Positions 23,502 to 35,010 of a DNA stretch of 64,000 nt are shown here, in pieces (the stretch's first letter is position 1; the number at the start of each line of letters is the position of its first letter). Source of the stretch: Clonostachys chloroleuca (Eukaryota; Ascomycota; Sordariomycetes; Hypocreales; Bionectriaceae); NCBI GenBank assembly GCA_037952775.1, contig JBANAY010000003.1, forward strand, positions 23,002,001 through 23,066,000, given 5' to 3'. The position numbers and the translations under genes are program-made. The notes under the pieces are model-generated. The model did not search any database and had not been told where the DNA came from. It saw nothing but the letters and a program-made list of their open reading frames with translations.

Positions 23502-25956
23502 TCAAGGCTTGAACAGCTGTCCAAGTGATACGCTAAGCCTGCTCTTCCGCCGCCTGTGACTTGATGACAGTGACAGCTTCCGGTTCTCCAGTGCCGCGTC
23601 GAAGTTGATTGAGTTGTCGGATATCAGCCCTATGTTGTGAAGTTGTGCGCCCTAGATTCAAAAGATGAGCTTCCGTTGTTTGAGTCTTTTTATATCGAAG
23701 AGAAAGAACGTACGCATTTTGCATAAAATCCAACAACCGTGGAGCCATACGGATGCACATGGGTCCAGGTTGTCTCTCTCGAGTAATGAGACGGGAACTG
23801 CACAATCCGGCCTGTATTCGTTCGAACCTGCGCATGAAAGTTAATTTTTATCACTCTTGTCAAAATCGCAGTTTCAATACTCACTCTTAGTCCATGAATA
23901 GAGTCGTCCTCCTGCATTACCTGCAGTGACTTGACCACCTCCAACCCTGGCCCATCAATAGCCAGCGCGTGCCGATGCGAACCGGAGTGCTTGTAAACTA
24001 TCTCTGTTGACCCGTTTGAGTACCGACCGATGTGGCCAAACGGCTTGTTCTTCGAGGAATCTGTATAGACAAAGTCAAAGCCGGTAATGGTGTCGTAACC
24101 CTGGAGCCATATCCCGATTTCTACTAAATCACTCAAGTCCACGCCTTTGGGCCCGCCAAACATCACCACCGAGAATGGCAGCTCGAAGCTGTCGCCAAAA
24201 GAGAATCGCTGGCTTCCGTCATAATAGAGGTCTGACGGGGGAACGTCGGGGCTCCATAGCGAGGAAGTTACCATTGTTCGATCCGAGTACAGTCCAATTT
24301 CCAGGACCGCTCTGCTGAGTGATACCATTTTCAAGCCCTAGTATCAGGTCAGTTATCCACGCCCCCAAAAAGGATGGGGAAAATGAAGAAGGAATTTCGT
24401 ACATCAAACTCGGCTTTGACGCCGCTGAATTCTCTCCAGACGCCTTCACCAGCCAATCGCCATCGTGGGAAACCTTGCGGATCACCGGCCCATGACGATA
24501 GTTTTCCGTTGTCCATCAAGGCGGCGACGGCCCTAATGCCGGACAGATCCAGGGCTAAATACCACCCCGCAATAGTATAAAAGGACTCATGCTCACATTC
24601 AGGAGGGAAGTCAAGCGCATATTCTTTATCGCGGTGGATATACCCGATGCAGATATCGTCCCGACTCTTGGTGGCAAACCTGAGGCCTGACACAAAGATA
24701 CCACTGCCCAGCTGGACAAGAGAAACGTACAGCTGTCGTACACTCAGCGGCCCGTTCCCAGTCACGGCTCGAGCGCGCAGAGCCCTGCAGCCGCTGTAGA
24801 AGGGGTCGCTGCTTGTCTTGACGCCCCGGGCAGCTTTGTGCCATGAGTTATCATCAACTGGCTCAAAAGGCTCCAAGAATGAGCAGGCTGGGGGTCCCTC
24901 GCAGGGCTCGCGTGCCACTTCGCTGAGCAGGACTTTCATCTTGAGCGCGAGATCCCATATTCGTCTGCGGTTCTTTAGGCTCGTAGAGCCATGCTCCAGA
25001 GTTCGGATTGAAAAATAGAGCGCTTCCCAACTGTCAGGATTGGCTTCAAGGGCTTCCAAGATGTACTGGTATTCATGGTTAAAGCGAGATTGCCAGAATG
25101 CTTCAGTCAGTTCGAGAAGGGCAAAAGAGGGTGCCGCTATTCGTAAAGCCCGGACGTCTTGGGATGGGAGTAGAGAGACGACGTTCTCTAGGAATTCCGT
25201 AGGCAACTGATAGAAGTCATCGGCGCCAGCACCAATATCTTCTAGGCGTAGAGAGCAGCTATGATCCGCCAGTGCATCGTCCACCATTGGCGTGATTTTA
25301 CCTTCAATCAAATCCATGATCGCAGGGACGTGGAACGGGTCTGCCTGAAGCCCTTCCACCAACGGCGCATCCCACGTTAGACTCTTCAGTCTGAAAGGCT
25401 TCGGGGCAGTATGGCTCGCTGCACCGTGGTACGTATGCCCCCAATCCAGGATCCCATCGTCGCCAATTGGAGTCGACAGACATGCGAGGAAGAGCTTCCG
25501 CAGGCTGGGCTTGCAGCACGCGGCCAGGAGATCCCAACACGCCGCGTGGAAGCCAAATCCCCAGTAGAACCCGGCCGACCTGACGGACGAGGACCTGCTC
25601 CTGCGGCCCGGCTGGTCAGGCCCGGACACATGGTCAAGGGTTAGCTTGCTTAGTTCGATGCTGATCTTGTCGCCGGGCCCGAGGACTCGGTCGTCGTAGC
25701 GCTTCTTGTAGCCGCACGGGGCCACGGTGCCGTTCTCGCGGCAGAGCCCGACGCCAGACAGGCGGACGACTTCCCAGCAGTCGTCCTGCACGTATACTTT
25801 GGAGCGTCAGACCCGACCTTGCCGCACCGGGGGGGGGGGCTGCTTCTGTATCTGTAGGAAAAGGGGGGCGTACGTACTGGCTCTAAACTCTTTCATCCAT
25901 TGCTGCGGAGCCTCAGCCGTGATGAATACGCCGCATAAAGCGCAGGCCGTTTGCAT
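23502..25956 (-). CDS. F-box protein with N-terminal CxxC motif
   Basis: Exons 25956-25878, 25796-24403, 24337-23885, 23827-23714 and 23651-23502; 729 residues, phases consistent. The start is the ATG giving MQTACALCG; an upstream in-frame ATG (26058) is less family-like. The N-terminal CALCG and GFHAACWDLL follow a pattern common to a large fungal F-box family. The F-box lies near 222-262 (LPTEFLENVVSLLPSQDVRALRIA). The second half is a large beta-rich region with repeated GxxW/FYxR-like strands, ending QLHNIGLISDNS. F-box proteins bind Skp1 and bring a target to an SCF ubiquitin ligase; the target here is unknown. Intron 1 contains an 11-G run (25829-25839 on the plus strand). Intron 3 is 57 nt, open and in phase. 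Confidence 0.82.
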
Positions 25957-27611
25957 ATTGGAGGTGCCGGTTGGCGATGGATGGTCATGATAAATGAGCG
26001 TCGTACGACTCGCGAAAGACGCCGGATCCCGGCGTGTTTGAGCGGTTGTTTGTCGCAAGTCCTAGTGGGAGTCTGCTGGTCATGTGACCGTTTCAGTTTC
26101 GTCGGGCACCAAAGATTATTCAGAAGGTCTTCTCTCGTTGATTAGGTCTGCATTGACGGGATTAAATGACGGATTATGCTGCGAGCAGAGTCGTGGACCG
26201 CTCACGGCTCGAGCACCCTCCAGCCTCCAGGCCGCCCTCGGCACTAATATGCAAGTAATTGCTACCGTACTCCGTACGCAGCCCATCGTTGACCGTCTTT
26301 GCTTCTGTTGCTATTCCATTTGCATCCTTGACCCCTGACAGACTGACCAGCGGTGGAGCTCTCTGACAGATTATGCAGCTGCAGACTGGTTATCCTATGC
26401 ACTACTCCTCATAACTACCCTAGACATCCCGAGTGTGGGATGATTAAGGTGCTCTTCTACTTACTCTGTTACTATATGCTTGCTTTCGAAGACAGTGCAT
26501 ATACTTAAAGCTATAAAGCCCCTATTGAGCATCTCTTAGTGCTACAACCGATCCCTAATCTTCAGGACACCTCCTGTAGATCTAACCATGCTGGAATTTT
26601 TGCGGATCACACTTCCGATACAGACACAGAACACAACATAAAGGGTAAATTCGGGACGTTGTTACCGTGTTTACGTCACTTGTACGCAATACTACAAAAT
26701 CAGCGTACGTTGTACGCCCACAATTAATGTTACTCACGAATCGGAGCTTTCATTTATGGTGATGCCTCGGCCGTGAGACTCCCCTATATTCCACCACATC
26801 GCCGAGTTTCTGTGAATGATGGGCTGATTCTATATGTTGAGGAGCGGGCAGGTGGAAGAACACTACGGGACATGCACGAAAACGAGGTTCCGCTGGAGGC
26901 TTGGCTTGTACTATGTACCTGATCATAGAAAAAGAACAAACAAGGGTGTTCAGCTGAGGTAGTCGACAAATGCCTTCCTAATTTGTCTGCATGGCTTTCT
27001 CAGCCGTGGCCAATATCCCAGCCCGACATGCCGGAGCCTTGAACTGATTGATCTTTTCGAATAGGTATGGGGACATTTGTATCACATTGGATATTATAAT
27101 GGCTTAAGAAAAGCTCCGAGAATCCAGTGGCGCTGTGTTTCCAGGCGGCAACTATTGATAGTTGCCTACACGGATTCCCCAAACCGAAGTGGAATGACCA
27201 GAAGAGGGATCGTTTCATCAGAATGGCATATGACATGTCAATGTATGTTTGCAGTCATGTGGACAAGTATAGCGAAGTGCTACCTATATAGAGCGAGATG
27301 TGACGTCCTATCCATCACAACCTCCCGAACCCTCGCCATGCATGAACCTCGGTATCATCCACAATTCACAAGTGCAACACCACCAGAGGCCGGAGTCCGC
27401 ATATCATGTAGATTGATACTCTTTTAGAGATCACAAGCATAATTGCACAGAGAGAGAAATTAGTCGTACAGCCATACCAACCAGCTTGCGTTTATAACCG
27501 TACCATCACCCCGCATTCTCCGTGATTCGATCGTTCCCTATCCAAATCGATTGCCTATCTGTTTCGCTACTGTTGGGATATACCTATCAAAGACCCACAT
27601 ACAATAAAAAA
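25957..27611. other. 1.65-kb gene-free stretch between divergent genes
   Basis: Shared upstream region of the F-box gene (minus) and the Baeyer-Villiger monooxygenase (plus). A TATA-like TTTATAA lies near 27491, about 115 nt before the monooxygenase ATG. No ORF with family features, no clear repeat. Confidence 0.45.
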
Positions 27612-29601
27612 ATGGAGCAAGACCCCGAGCAGCATCGAGAGTTCACAAAGTCCAGTGTCGTAATCGTTGGCGGGGGTTTTCGGGTATATTGCCAATGTAC
27701 CTGTCAATCTATAGCGACTAATCTCAATTTTGTGAATAGGGATGTGCATGGCGATCAAGCTGCTAGAAGCCGGAATCCGAGATTTTATCATCCTTGAGAA
27801 AAGCACTGGCTTTGGAGGGACGTGGAAGGATAACGCATATCCTGGATGCTGTTGTGATGGTGAGTGCTTGCCGTTCGAGGAAGGGAGAAAGAGTGGAAAA
27901 AGCTAACCGAGGGTCATGAAAACAGTGCTTTCGACCCTCTACAGCTATTCGTTCGAGCAGAATCCGAATTGGTCGAGACGATACCCCGCTCAAGGGGAAA
28001 TTCTTGTACATACACCTTCCCCTCATACTACCCTACCATGCATGCGACCGAGATCTGCTGCTAACTTGCCGGTGCTCAATATGTAGGACTATGTGAGGGA
28101 GGTAGCTACCAAGTACAAGCTATACTCATTCGTGCGATTCGGCTCCGAGGTCACCGAAGCGACTTGGGATAAAGCGTCGAAGGAATGGAACGTCTCTGTC
28201 CGAATGCTGTCCAGCAAAGAAGCCGAGGCTTGCGACAGTTACACTATCCAGACAAAATTCTTCATTTCAGGAGTTGGGCAACTCAATCAACCGTACTGGC
28301 CGCAAATCCCAGGTCAAGCGCGTTTCCATGGGAAGATAATGCATGCGGCGCGATGGGATTGGAGCTATGATTTGAAAGGAAAGCGCATCGCAATAATTGG
28401 AAACGGTAAGCCAAGATCTTCAACTAGTCGAACGAATGTAATAATGTATGGGGATCATATCTGATTAATCCTAACAGGGGCCGCAGCTGTTCAAATTGCC
28501 CCAGAAGTAGCCAAGGTGGCTTCACAACTCACCGTTTTCCAGAGAACGCCCAAATGGGTTATTTCGAGGTTGGATAATGAGGTACAAGAGTGGAAGAGGG
28601 GTCTGCTCCGGAACGTACCCTTCCTGCTTCCTAAAATTCGAGCTCTCATCATGGATCGTAATGAAGGGACCTATGAGTCCCTCATCAGACGTGGATCTGC
28701 GGAATCTGTCGAGTTGACCAAAGAAAGTATCGAATACCTACACTCGGAGCTTCCAGATCGCCCAGACCTATGGGAGGTACTTACACCGAACTATGCGCCG
28801 GGCTGCAAGCGGATTCTCATCACTGACGACTATTACAAGACTCTTCGTCTTCCTCATGTTGCTCTGGAGACTAGAGATATCGGAATGATCACTGAAGAGG
28901 GCATCCATGTGGGGCCTCTAAAGACAGAAGAAGAGTCCCTGGGATTTGACCTGATTGTATTTGCTACCGGATTTCAGACTCAAGAGTTCCTGCAGGGCAT
29001 CGACGTGCGTGGCGTTGATGGCCGGCCCTTGGGAGACATCTGGGGGAAAGGTGCTAGTGCGCTGTACGGCATGACAGTGGAGAGTTTGCCGAATTTTGGC
29101 ATTCTCTATGGCCCAAACACGAATCTGGGTCACAACTCGATCATTCTGATGATTGAGGCACAAACAAGGTACCTCCTAACAATTGTGAAAGAGGTTCTGA
29201 AAGCTACCCAGCGAGGTCAAGGACTGGCCATTACTCCACGGCTACACAGGCTCCGGGAGTGGAATATTCAACTGCAAAAGGACTTGGATAAGACTACGTT
29301 TGCCGATCCACTATGTAGCAGTTGGTATAAGAACAAGGACGGCCATATCACCAACAACTGGGGCGGAACTGTGGTTGAGTACCAGAAACTCCTCTCCAAG
29401 GTGGATTGGTCTGACTTCGAGCTTGAACAAGACGACAGGGACCCTTCCTCGTTACCATCTGGAGCAGTGGCCATTGGCAGAGTTGTGGAAGAATCGCTGA
29501 TTGGGCCGCAAGCCATGATTGGCGGTGTTGCTGTCGGTGCACTCGCTGCCGTCAGCTATCTTCTGTATCGAAATCGTCGGAAGATTCCTCTCCTTGATTG
29601 A
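27612..29601 (+). CDS. Baeyer-Villiger-type flavin monooxygenase with apparent frameshift in exon 1
   Basis: Exons 27612-27683, 27740-27859, 27926-28005, 28087-28405 and 28478-29601. The BVMO fingerprint [12 protein letters not shown] (about 28324-28359, FxGxxxHxxxWD) is intact. The second Rossmann motif IGNGAAAVQ and the ATGFQTQEF motif are also present, and there is a C-terminal tail anchor ([16 protein letters not shown], then basic residues). The FAD Rossmann motif VVIVGGGF reaches the first donor in phase 0, but exon 2 needs phase 1. One extra base near 27671-27683 would restore GGGFxG and a 571-residue protein of normal length. These enzymes use FAD and NADPH to insert oxygen next to ketones or oxidise soft nucleophiles. 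It is convergent with the dioxygenase gene, 152 nt between stops. As read, only a short N-terminus is made. Confidence 0.78.
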
Positions 29602-29753
29602 GTGTTTTTCAAGTTAACGATAACGTGATGATGTGAGGTGGAATCGGTTGTCCCATGCATAGCTTTTGATTGAATTGAAGTGTAATTTCATTCCTACTCC
29701 CGCTAACTGTCCCAAAAACTCCAGTCCTCCATAAGACATCACTTTTTTCTTCT

Positions 29754-30881
29754 TCAAACCAACTCGTCAAGCATACTCTCCAAATAAGCCCTCTGCTCAG
29801 TCAAATACTCTCTCATAGCATCAATATCAAACTCTCGTCCGAATCGTTCGCGCTCGCGGATCTTCTTGAGGGCCGCATCCGAGCGGTCGCGGATGACCTC
29901 GAGTCGGTATTGGCTGTACTGAAAGTACATCATCGAACGGTGAGTGATGGGTCGGGATCCGGTCAGGATGGTTTCGTCGCGGATGAGAGGGTTCTTGGGG
30001 CGGAACGAGGTGACCATGGCGATGCGCTCGGGAACGCCGGAGGCTGCGAGAGCGGCGTGCTCGATGTATCGACCCTGCATGACGACGGCGGTTCCCTAAA
30101 TAGGTAAGCAACGTACAACAGATGCGTTTCCTTAAGGAGTGGCAACTTACCATCGCGGGGCCCCGGACCTTCATGATATCCCCATTGCCGGTACGCATTG
30201 CCGTCTCTCCACCTGTCATGCCAGTGCAGTCTGAGAGCATGGTGACGCAGACGAATGGGTAACTGTCGTAGTGCCAGGAGAAAGCAGACTTGCCCGGAGT
30301 TGCTTCCTCGCCCTTGTTGATCCATACGTTGACATGCCCAGTCTCGAAGTCGAGGGCAGGGACGAGCTCAACGCCAGCAATTTTCGAAATGTGGGCTAGA
30401 ACCTCGGGGCTGTTCCATGCATCAAAGATAAATGGGCCAAGTCTATAATAAAGGACTATTAGTATGGGGAACGGGGAGAAGGGGGTGTGTAGGTTAGATG
30501 TCTGGATTCTTACTTTGGGCCATAGCATCTGATCATATTGGTGGCAAAAGAGGAAGCATATTGGCAATTCGATAGGACAGAAGGGCTGAAAATTTCGGCT
30601 CTCATTTGCTTGATGGCCGCTGGGGAGAAAAGGGAAAAGGGTTCCGAAGCAGCTGTATTGGAGATACCTTGACCCTCAAGGCCAATCTCCCTCATGGTGT
30701 ACAGTCTGCCTGGATCTTCAAGCTGGAGGTGCTTGGTGGCATTGAACTCAACAGGTTCATACCTGAGACCTTCCTCAACGATATACTGAGGCAGTTGCTC
30801 GGTAGGTGGTGTAGGACCCTTGGTAGTAGGGCCAACAACCTTGGGAGGGGTTCTGGGAATGGAGACTGCTGCAGCGGCCAT
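29754..30881 (-). CDS. phytanoyl-CoA-dioxygenase-like Fe(II)/2-oxoglutarate oxygenase
   Basis: Exons 30881-30514, 30442-30151 and 30095-29754; 333 residues from MAAAAVS (an ATG five codons upstream at 30896 is possible). The double-stranded beta-helix metal triad is visible: H180 and D182 in WHYDSYPF, H233 in RYIEHAALA, with R244 or R252 (ERIAMVTSFRP) as likely 2-oxoglutarate binder. GGETAMRTGNGD is the usual turn before the distal His. The tail RERERFGREFDIDAMREYL is helical and charged. It probably hydroxylates or desaturates a small molecule in the cytosol. The convergent Baeyer-Villiger monooxygenase next door makes a two-step oxidation pair plausible, although no core biosynthetic enzyme is in view. 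Family moderately firm, substrate unknown. Confidence 0.82.
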
Positions 30882-32484
30882 GGTGAAGTTGTACAACTGA
30901 AACTGGAGCTACTCTTAGATAAGAACTGGAATGTAGCTGTGTTATCGCTGGTGGGTTTATGTTGTTGGGAGATTTTCACGAAACAGGAGTTTTTCGCTCC
31001 CTTCTTATAATCGAAAGCTCGTTTCCGATTCATATTGTGAACGAGGCGATAGACAATATTGGTTCTGCCTGTGTGCCCAACCATAACCACCTGGGGTCAG
31101 ATGAGCTGCTGGCCCATTGTGACTCCATGGGGACGCTCGATAAACTTCCAAAGATTGATCCGGAAGATAGACTAACTTTTCATGGAAATTCTCATGAGAG
31201 TAGGCTAATTAGCCAATCATGATAGACGTGAACCGGCGCGGGAATGCAGCCGTAGGCGATGTACTACTGATAAGCCCCTCCTCCCCCTTTTCAGGCCTTC
31301 AACGACTAAACTAATTCCAGTAACGAATTAGCAATTCTTGCATCCCATCATCAACCGATCCGGGGATTCCTCAGACAACACTCGCATATCTGACATATTA
31401 TATGTGGTGTGAAAGTCAGCAAGGGGAGCCAATTATCAGGTAGCCGAGTTCTTCATTCGTCGTGTCTTATGCTCCCTGGGATCTTTTAACTCCATTGAGA
31501 CGAGGGGTACGAGCGCATTGGCTGCACAGTACGATCTAACTTAGCATCCCGATGGATGGACACGTTTGAAAAGAAGGAACCTGCATCGAGGTCACGAGGG
31601 CAACCATGTGGGGTCTTGTCTTTCTGGAAGCTCGATCATACTCCATACAGAGATAGCACATTTCCCTGTGCATGATTGACAACGAGGCACACTGCAGTCT
31701 CTATCCTGTTGTCTCCCAGGGGAGCCAGGACCAAGGCAACTGTATGTGTGACAAGACTACTAGGACGGGAAGTGATCTAGAACTGGGGTATGCTACCACC
31801 ATGATGGCGCTCTGAGAGAACTTCGCTGGTACGTATAGCCTCATTATTGCTAGTCAGTGTAGGAACATGATTTCTGTGCTGGGATGGTGCACGCTTGAGC
31901 AGGCGGTGGCGAGTCATGTTACCCACCCCTTGCAATGAATCGTTGCGTGGATGTGTGCCCAACGATCGAGGTGCGCATGCATCTGGGCATAGATACAGTA
32001 AACTTATTGATGTTCTTCATTTAGAAAAGACCTTGCATTTCTTGCACCTGCAGCTGAACAGTTGCTTATCTTTCAGTGGCTACGTGGTGGAACGTTGGCT
32101 ATCTTACATGGATGTGTTTCCGCATCTTCGGTCGGGACCATTCTTGTTTTGGTGGCCTCTATGAGAGCAGAGCACACACGGGCTATTACACATGAAAAAA
32201 AGGTAGGAAGCCTTCGTAATTATGAGCTCTCGTGACCATGTTTCAGGCCGGTATTTGGACAAGAATAACACCGAGCCAACATGGCTCTCACTTCCCACAT
32301 CGGCTGATTTTACGTAAGAATTGAAGCTTCGCTCCTGCTTTATTCGAGAAGTGAAAACTGATTTGTAACTTAGGGATGTAGACTATATTCTAACGGAAAC
32401 AAACACCGCGCCAACGCTATCGGGTATCATCTTCGGCTCATTGCCTGCAAAATGTCAGCTCATCGTTTGTGAGTGGTAAGCTGT
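30882..32484. other. 1.6-kb gene-free stretch
   Basis: Upstream of the dioxygenase (TATAAG-type element near 31001-31010, minus strand) and 3' flank of the coiled-coil gene. No family-like ORF, tRNA or repeat recognised. Confidence 0.45.
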
Positions 32485-33501
32485 TCAAACACTCTCATTC
32501 TTTCCGCTTTGAAGCTTCCTTCGTTTTACCTCAAGCTCCTTCTCTGCTTCGGTGAGCGGTAGCTGAACAGCCTTCTTCCTTTCCTGTGCCATCTTGAGCC
32601 TCTGTCCCAACTTCCACTCGAAACTTTCCATTTCTCGCTGACCCCTCTTAATCTCCTCATGGAACTCCATGTCACTGAAGATATTGTCCATGAGCATATC
32701 GCTCATGACGTTCCCCTGGTTGATGTTGACACTGGGCAAGTCGTCATATCGGGCAAGTTGTGCCAAATGCCTGGCCTCACGATAGGCCATCTCAGCCTGG
32801 CCAAGAGCACTGCGCTCGACAATGTCGGCCATATTGTTACCCATTATATCCATCCGAGAAGCTGTCCTCGCCGAAGCCATCAGGTCTGCAGCGTGCTTGG
32901 CCCTTCTCGTCGCCTCGGTCATCAACTTGACACTCTGGACTTCCTGCTCTTGTCGCACACGGACGTCGTGATAGCGCTGTAATGCCTTCTCGCTTTCCCG
33001 CTCGAGGGCATCTTCGGTGGGAAAGTGCGGTGTTTCCCCTCCAAAGATGGCATTATACAGACTGTCGAGCTCCTGCTGGGCAGCCTGGTGGATCTTTGCT
33101 TGAGGCTCTAGCTGGGTCACGGCTGCTCTGGCACCCTGAAGCTGCTGCTTCAAGCTCTCGTTCAAGACGGTTGTTTCGTGGTGGCGCCGAAGAAGGTCGA
33201 AGTACTCCTTCTCTTCCTTTGATGCCTGTGCGGCAAACTTGTCCTTCTGGCCTGTCGCCTTGAACAGAAAGCGACGAAAATGGCTGTCGCGGTACCTTAC
33301 ATGGTCCTTCAGCTCTACCTCGCGTTGATCATTGAGCTGCCTGAGAGTGACATAGTTTTTGTTGAGCTCTTTGTCGAGATCGTGAATCAGTCGAAGCTGC
33401 TCGTTGAGGATGGGGACAGCGTAGTCGGTCTCGGCGAGGATTTGGAGAAGCTCTGTGTTGCGGCTCGAGGCTGACTGGATCTGCTTCTCTAATATTGACA
33501 T
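32485..33501 (-). CDS. coiled-coil protein of unknown function
   Basis: Single exon, 338 residues from MSILEKQIQ. The frame opens at 33600, but a TATATAAATA box on the minus strand (33617-33625) lies only 17 nt above that ATG and about 115 nt above 33501, which favours the later start. The first 33 residues of the longer version are also hydrophobic and unlike the rest. Almost the whole chain is charged helix with heptad-like spacing (about 1-220 and 250-338), broken by GGETPHFPTEDA and DIMGNNMADI. Short paired helices such as ATRRAKHAADLMASARTASR suggest an ESCRT- or BAR-like helical scaffold, but I cannot assign a family. No signal peptide in the short form; probably cytosolic. Confidence 0.8.
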   Translation of the reverse strand: MSILEKQIQSASSRNTELLQILAETDYAVPILNEQLRLIHDLDKELNKNYVTLRQLNDQREVELKDHVRYRDSHFRRFLFKATGQKDKFAAQASKEEKEYFDLLRRHHETTVLNESLKQQLQGARAAVTQLEPQAKIHQAAQQELDSLYNAIFGGETPHFPTEDALERESEKALQRYHDVRVRQEQEVQSVKLMTEATRRAKHAADLMASARTASRMDIMGNNMADIVERSALGQAEMAYREARHLAQLARYDDLPSVNINQGNVMSDMLMDNIFSDMEFHEEIKRGQREMESFEWKLGQRLKMAQERKKAVQLPLTEAEKELEVKRRKLQSGKNESV

Positions 33502-34393
33502 GCTTTGATGTAGTTTTGTATGACCTAGCCGGGGATGGATGGAGTCTAGTAGGTGATATGATGTATACAGAATGCAAAATAGGAACAACACATCCAGCAA
33601 TGCACCTTCGCTTTTGTATTTATATAGTGAACACCATTGACCTAAAAAAGGTTATCTCCGGAATATGTTGGTAAGGTTATTTATTTGAAACGATCCACTC
33701 TGATCCGCTGTCATGTGGAAAGGTTGATTGCTGGCCACTGTCCTCCTCGCTTGGGACTTTGGCATGGCAGTGCTGCACCGCCACCAGTATTTTGGTTATT
33801 CTAAGCCTCGCTACATCATCTCTGCTTGTGTCTCTCCAATTAACTTGAGCAGCAGTACTTAGGGTTTGCTTTTGAATCTTCCGCTATGAGCAATTGTGGC
33901 TGGTTTGAGGCAGGCTATGACTTGGAAATGGTCTGGGATCGGTTCGAGTATACCGCCAGAAGAGGAAACATCCCTGTAATAGCTTGGTCAACTAGCTAGG
34001 CATCACGCCGATATTTAAATGAGTGGAAAGAGCACCCTCTACACTCCGTCATTGACGATATGGCGTAGTGTAAATTGATAGGGCTCGACGTAGGAATGCC
34101 TTGATATGATAGCTCTACCTTCATGCAAATCATGCCTGAATAAGGACTCGGCATGTGAATGCACCATTAATGAGAAGTCCAGGCAATTCAGTCTCAGTAA
34201 TCAATACGAGTCAGCCTGAGCAGCTCGCAACGAGCCCATCACCACTGATGCACCAGAGCGTCTCTGAAAATGAGGGAAGGTATATATCCCAGACAAGACC
34301 CAGCTCTTTGTAAATTTTGTGCTTCCACTCTCTCACGACCAAAGAAAACTTGAATACCACACCCAACAATCGATTCGACCCTCATATTCCAGA
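33502..34393. other. gene-free stretch between divergent genes
   Basis: Shared upstream region of the coiled-coil gene (minus) and the small zinc-finger gene (plus). It contains a TATATAAATA box for the former (33617-33625) and a TATATAT element near 34281 for the latter. No gene seen. Confidence 0.5.
33617..33625 (-). promoter_or_regulatory. TATA box of the coiled-coil gene
   Basis: TATAAATA-type sequence on the minus strand about 115 nt upstream of the ATG at 33501; used to decide the start codon. Confidence 0.5.
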
Positions 34394-34714
34394 ATGCCCA
34401 CATCAACTAGCACAGTCAAGCTGGACGCATATGGCAGCAACGGATACAGGGCACCAGACCGCTGCGAAAGCTGCAACCCTTCGGTGCCCGACCGAGAAGC
34501 CCGTCGCAAGCACATGCAGGAGACCTCGCATCGCAGGTGCCCGCTCTGTAAAGGCTATGTCTCTGTGGGAGAGTTCTACACGCACGCGTCCATCAAGCAC
34601 GAGAATGAGGATTGGAACGAACACCAAGCTGCTCTCATCGATAGGCAGGACCTGAAAAACGCGAAGTCTTGGGCACTGCCGAAAGAGTCATGGAGATTGA
34701 TGGCCGGAGCGTGA
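34394..34714 (+). CDS. small C2H2-type zinc-finger protein
   Basis: Single exon, 106 residues. Two Cys/His units are visible: CESC with HMQETSH (around 24-46), and CPLC with FYTHASIKH (around 49-70). The second has the CX2CX12HX4H-like spacing of a C2H2 finger. The remainder is charged, with no catalytic motif. Proteins this small with two finger-like units occur widely in fungi and are uncharacterised; nucleic-acid binding is likely but unproven. The ATG at 34394 is the first in the frame; nothing upstream in frame looks coding. Confidence 0.75.
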   Translation: MPTSTSTVKLDAYGSNGYRAPDRCESCNPSVPDREARRKHMQETSHRRCPLCKGYVSVGEFYTHASIKHENEDWNEHQAALIDRQDLKNAKSWALPKESWRLMAGA

Positions 34715-35010
34715 TAATGGAAGGGTGGGCAGCACTAATGAACGAAGTTACTGAACTTTTTTTTTGTATCATTTAATCGATGGATTCGTCTTACGGGGGG
34801 AAGACTGAGATAGAATCAGATTCTAGGAGAAGGCATTATGGATTTAGTCGACATTCTGGACTTGGAGGGATACGAGCTACTTTGACATCTCAGCCAATAA
34901 CGGTGCAGATTTTGACTACATTTTCCACCAAGAAACAAGTCTCTTACTCATCCGAATGACCTTCCAACATGCGGATATAATTTGAGTGCTTGACTAAAAG
35001 AAGGTACAGC

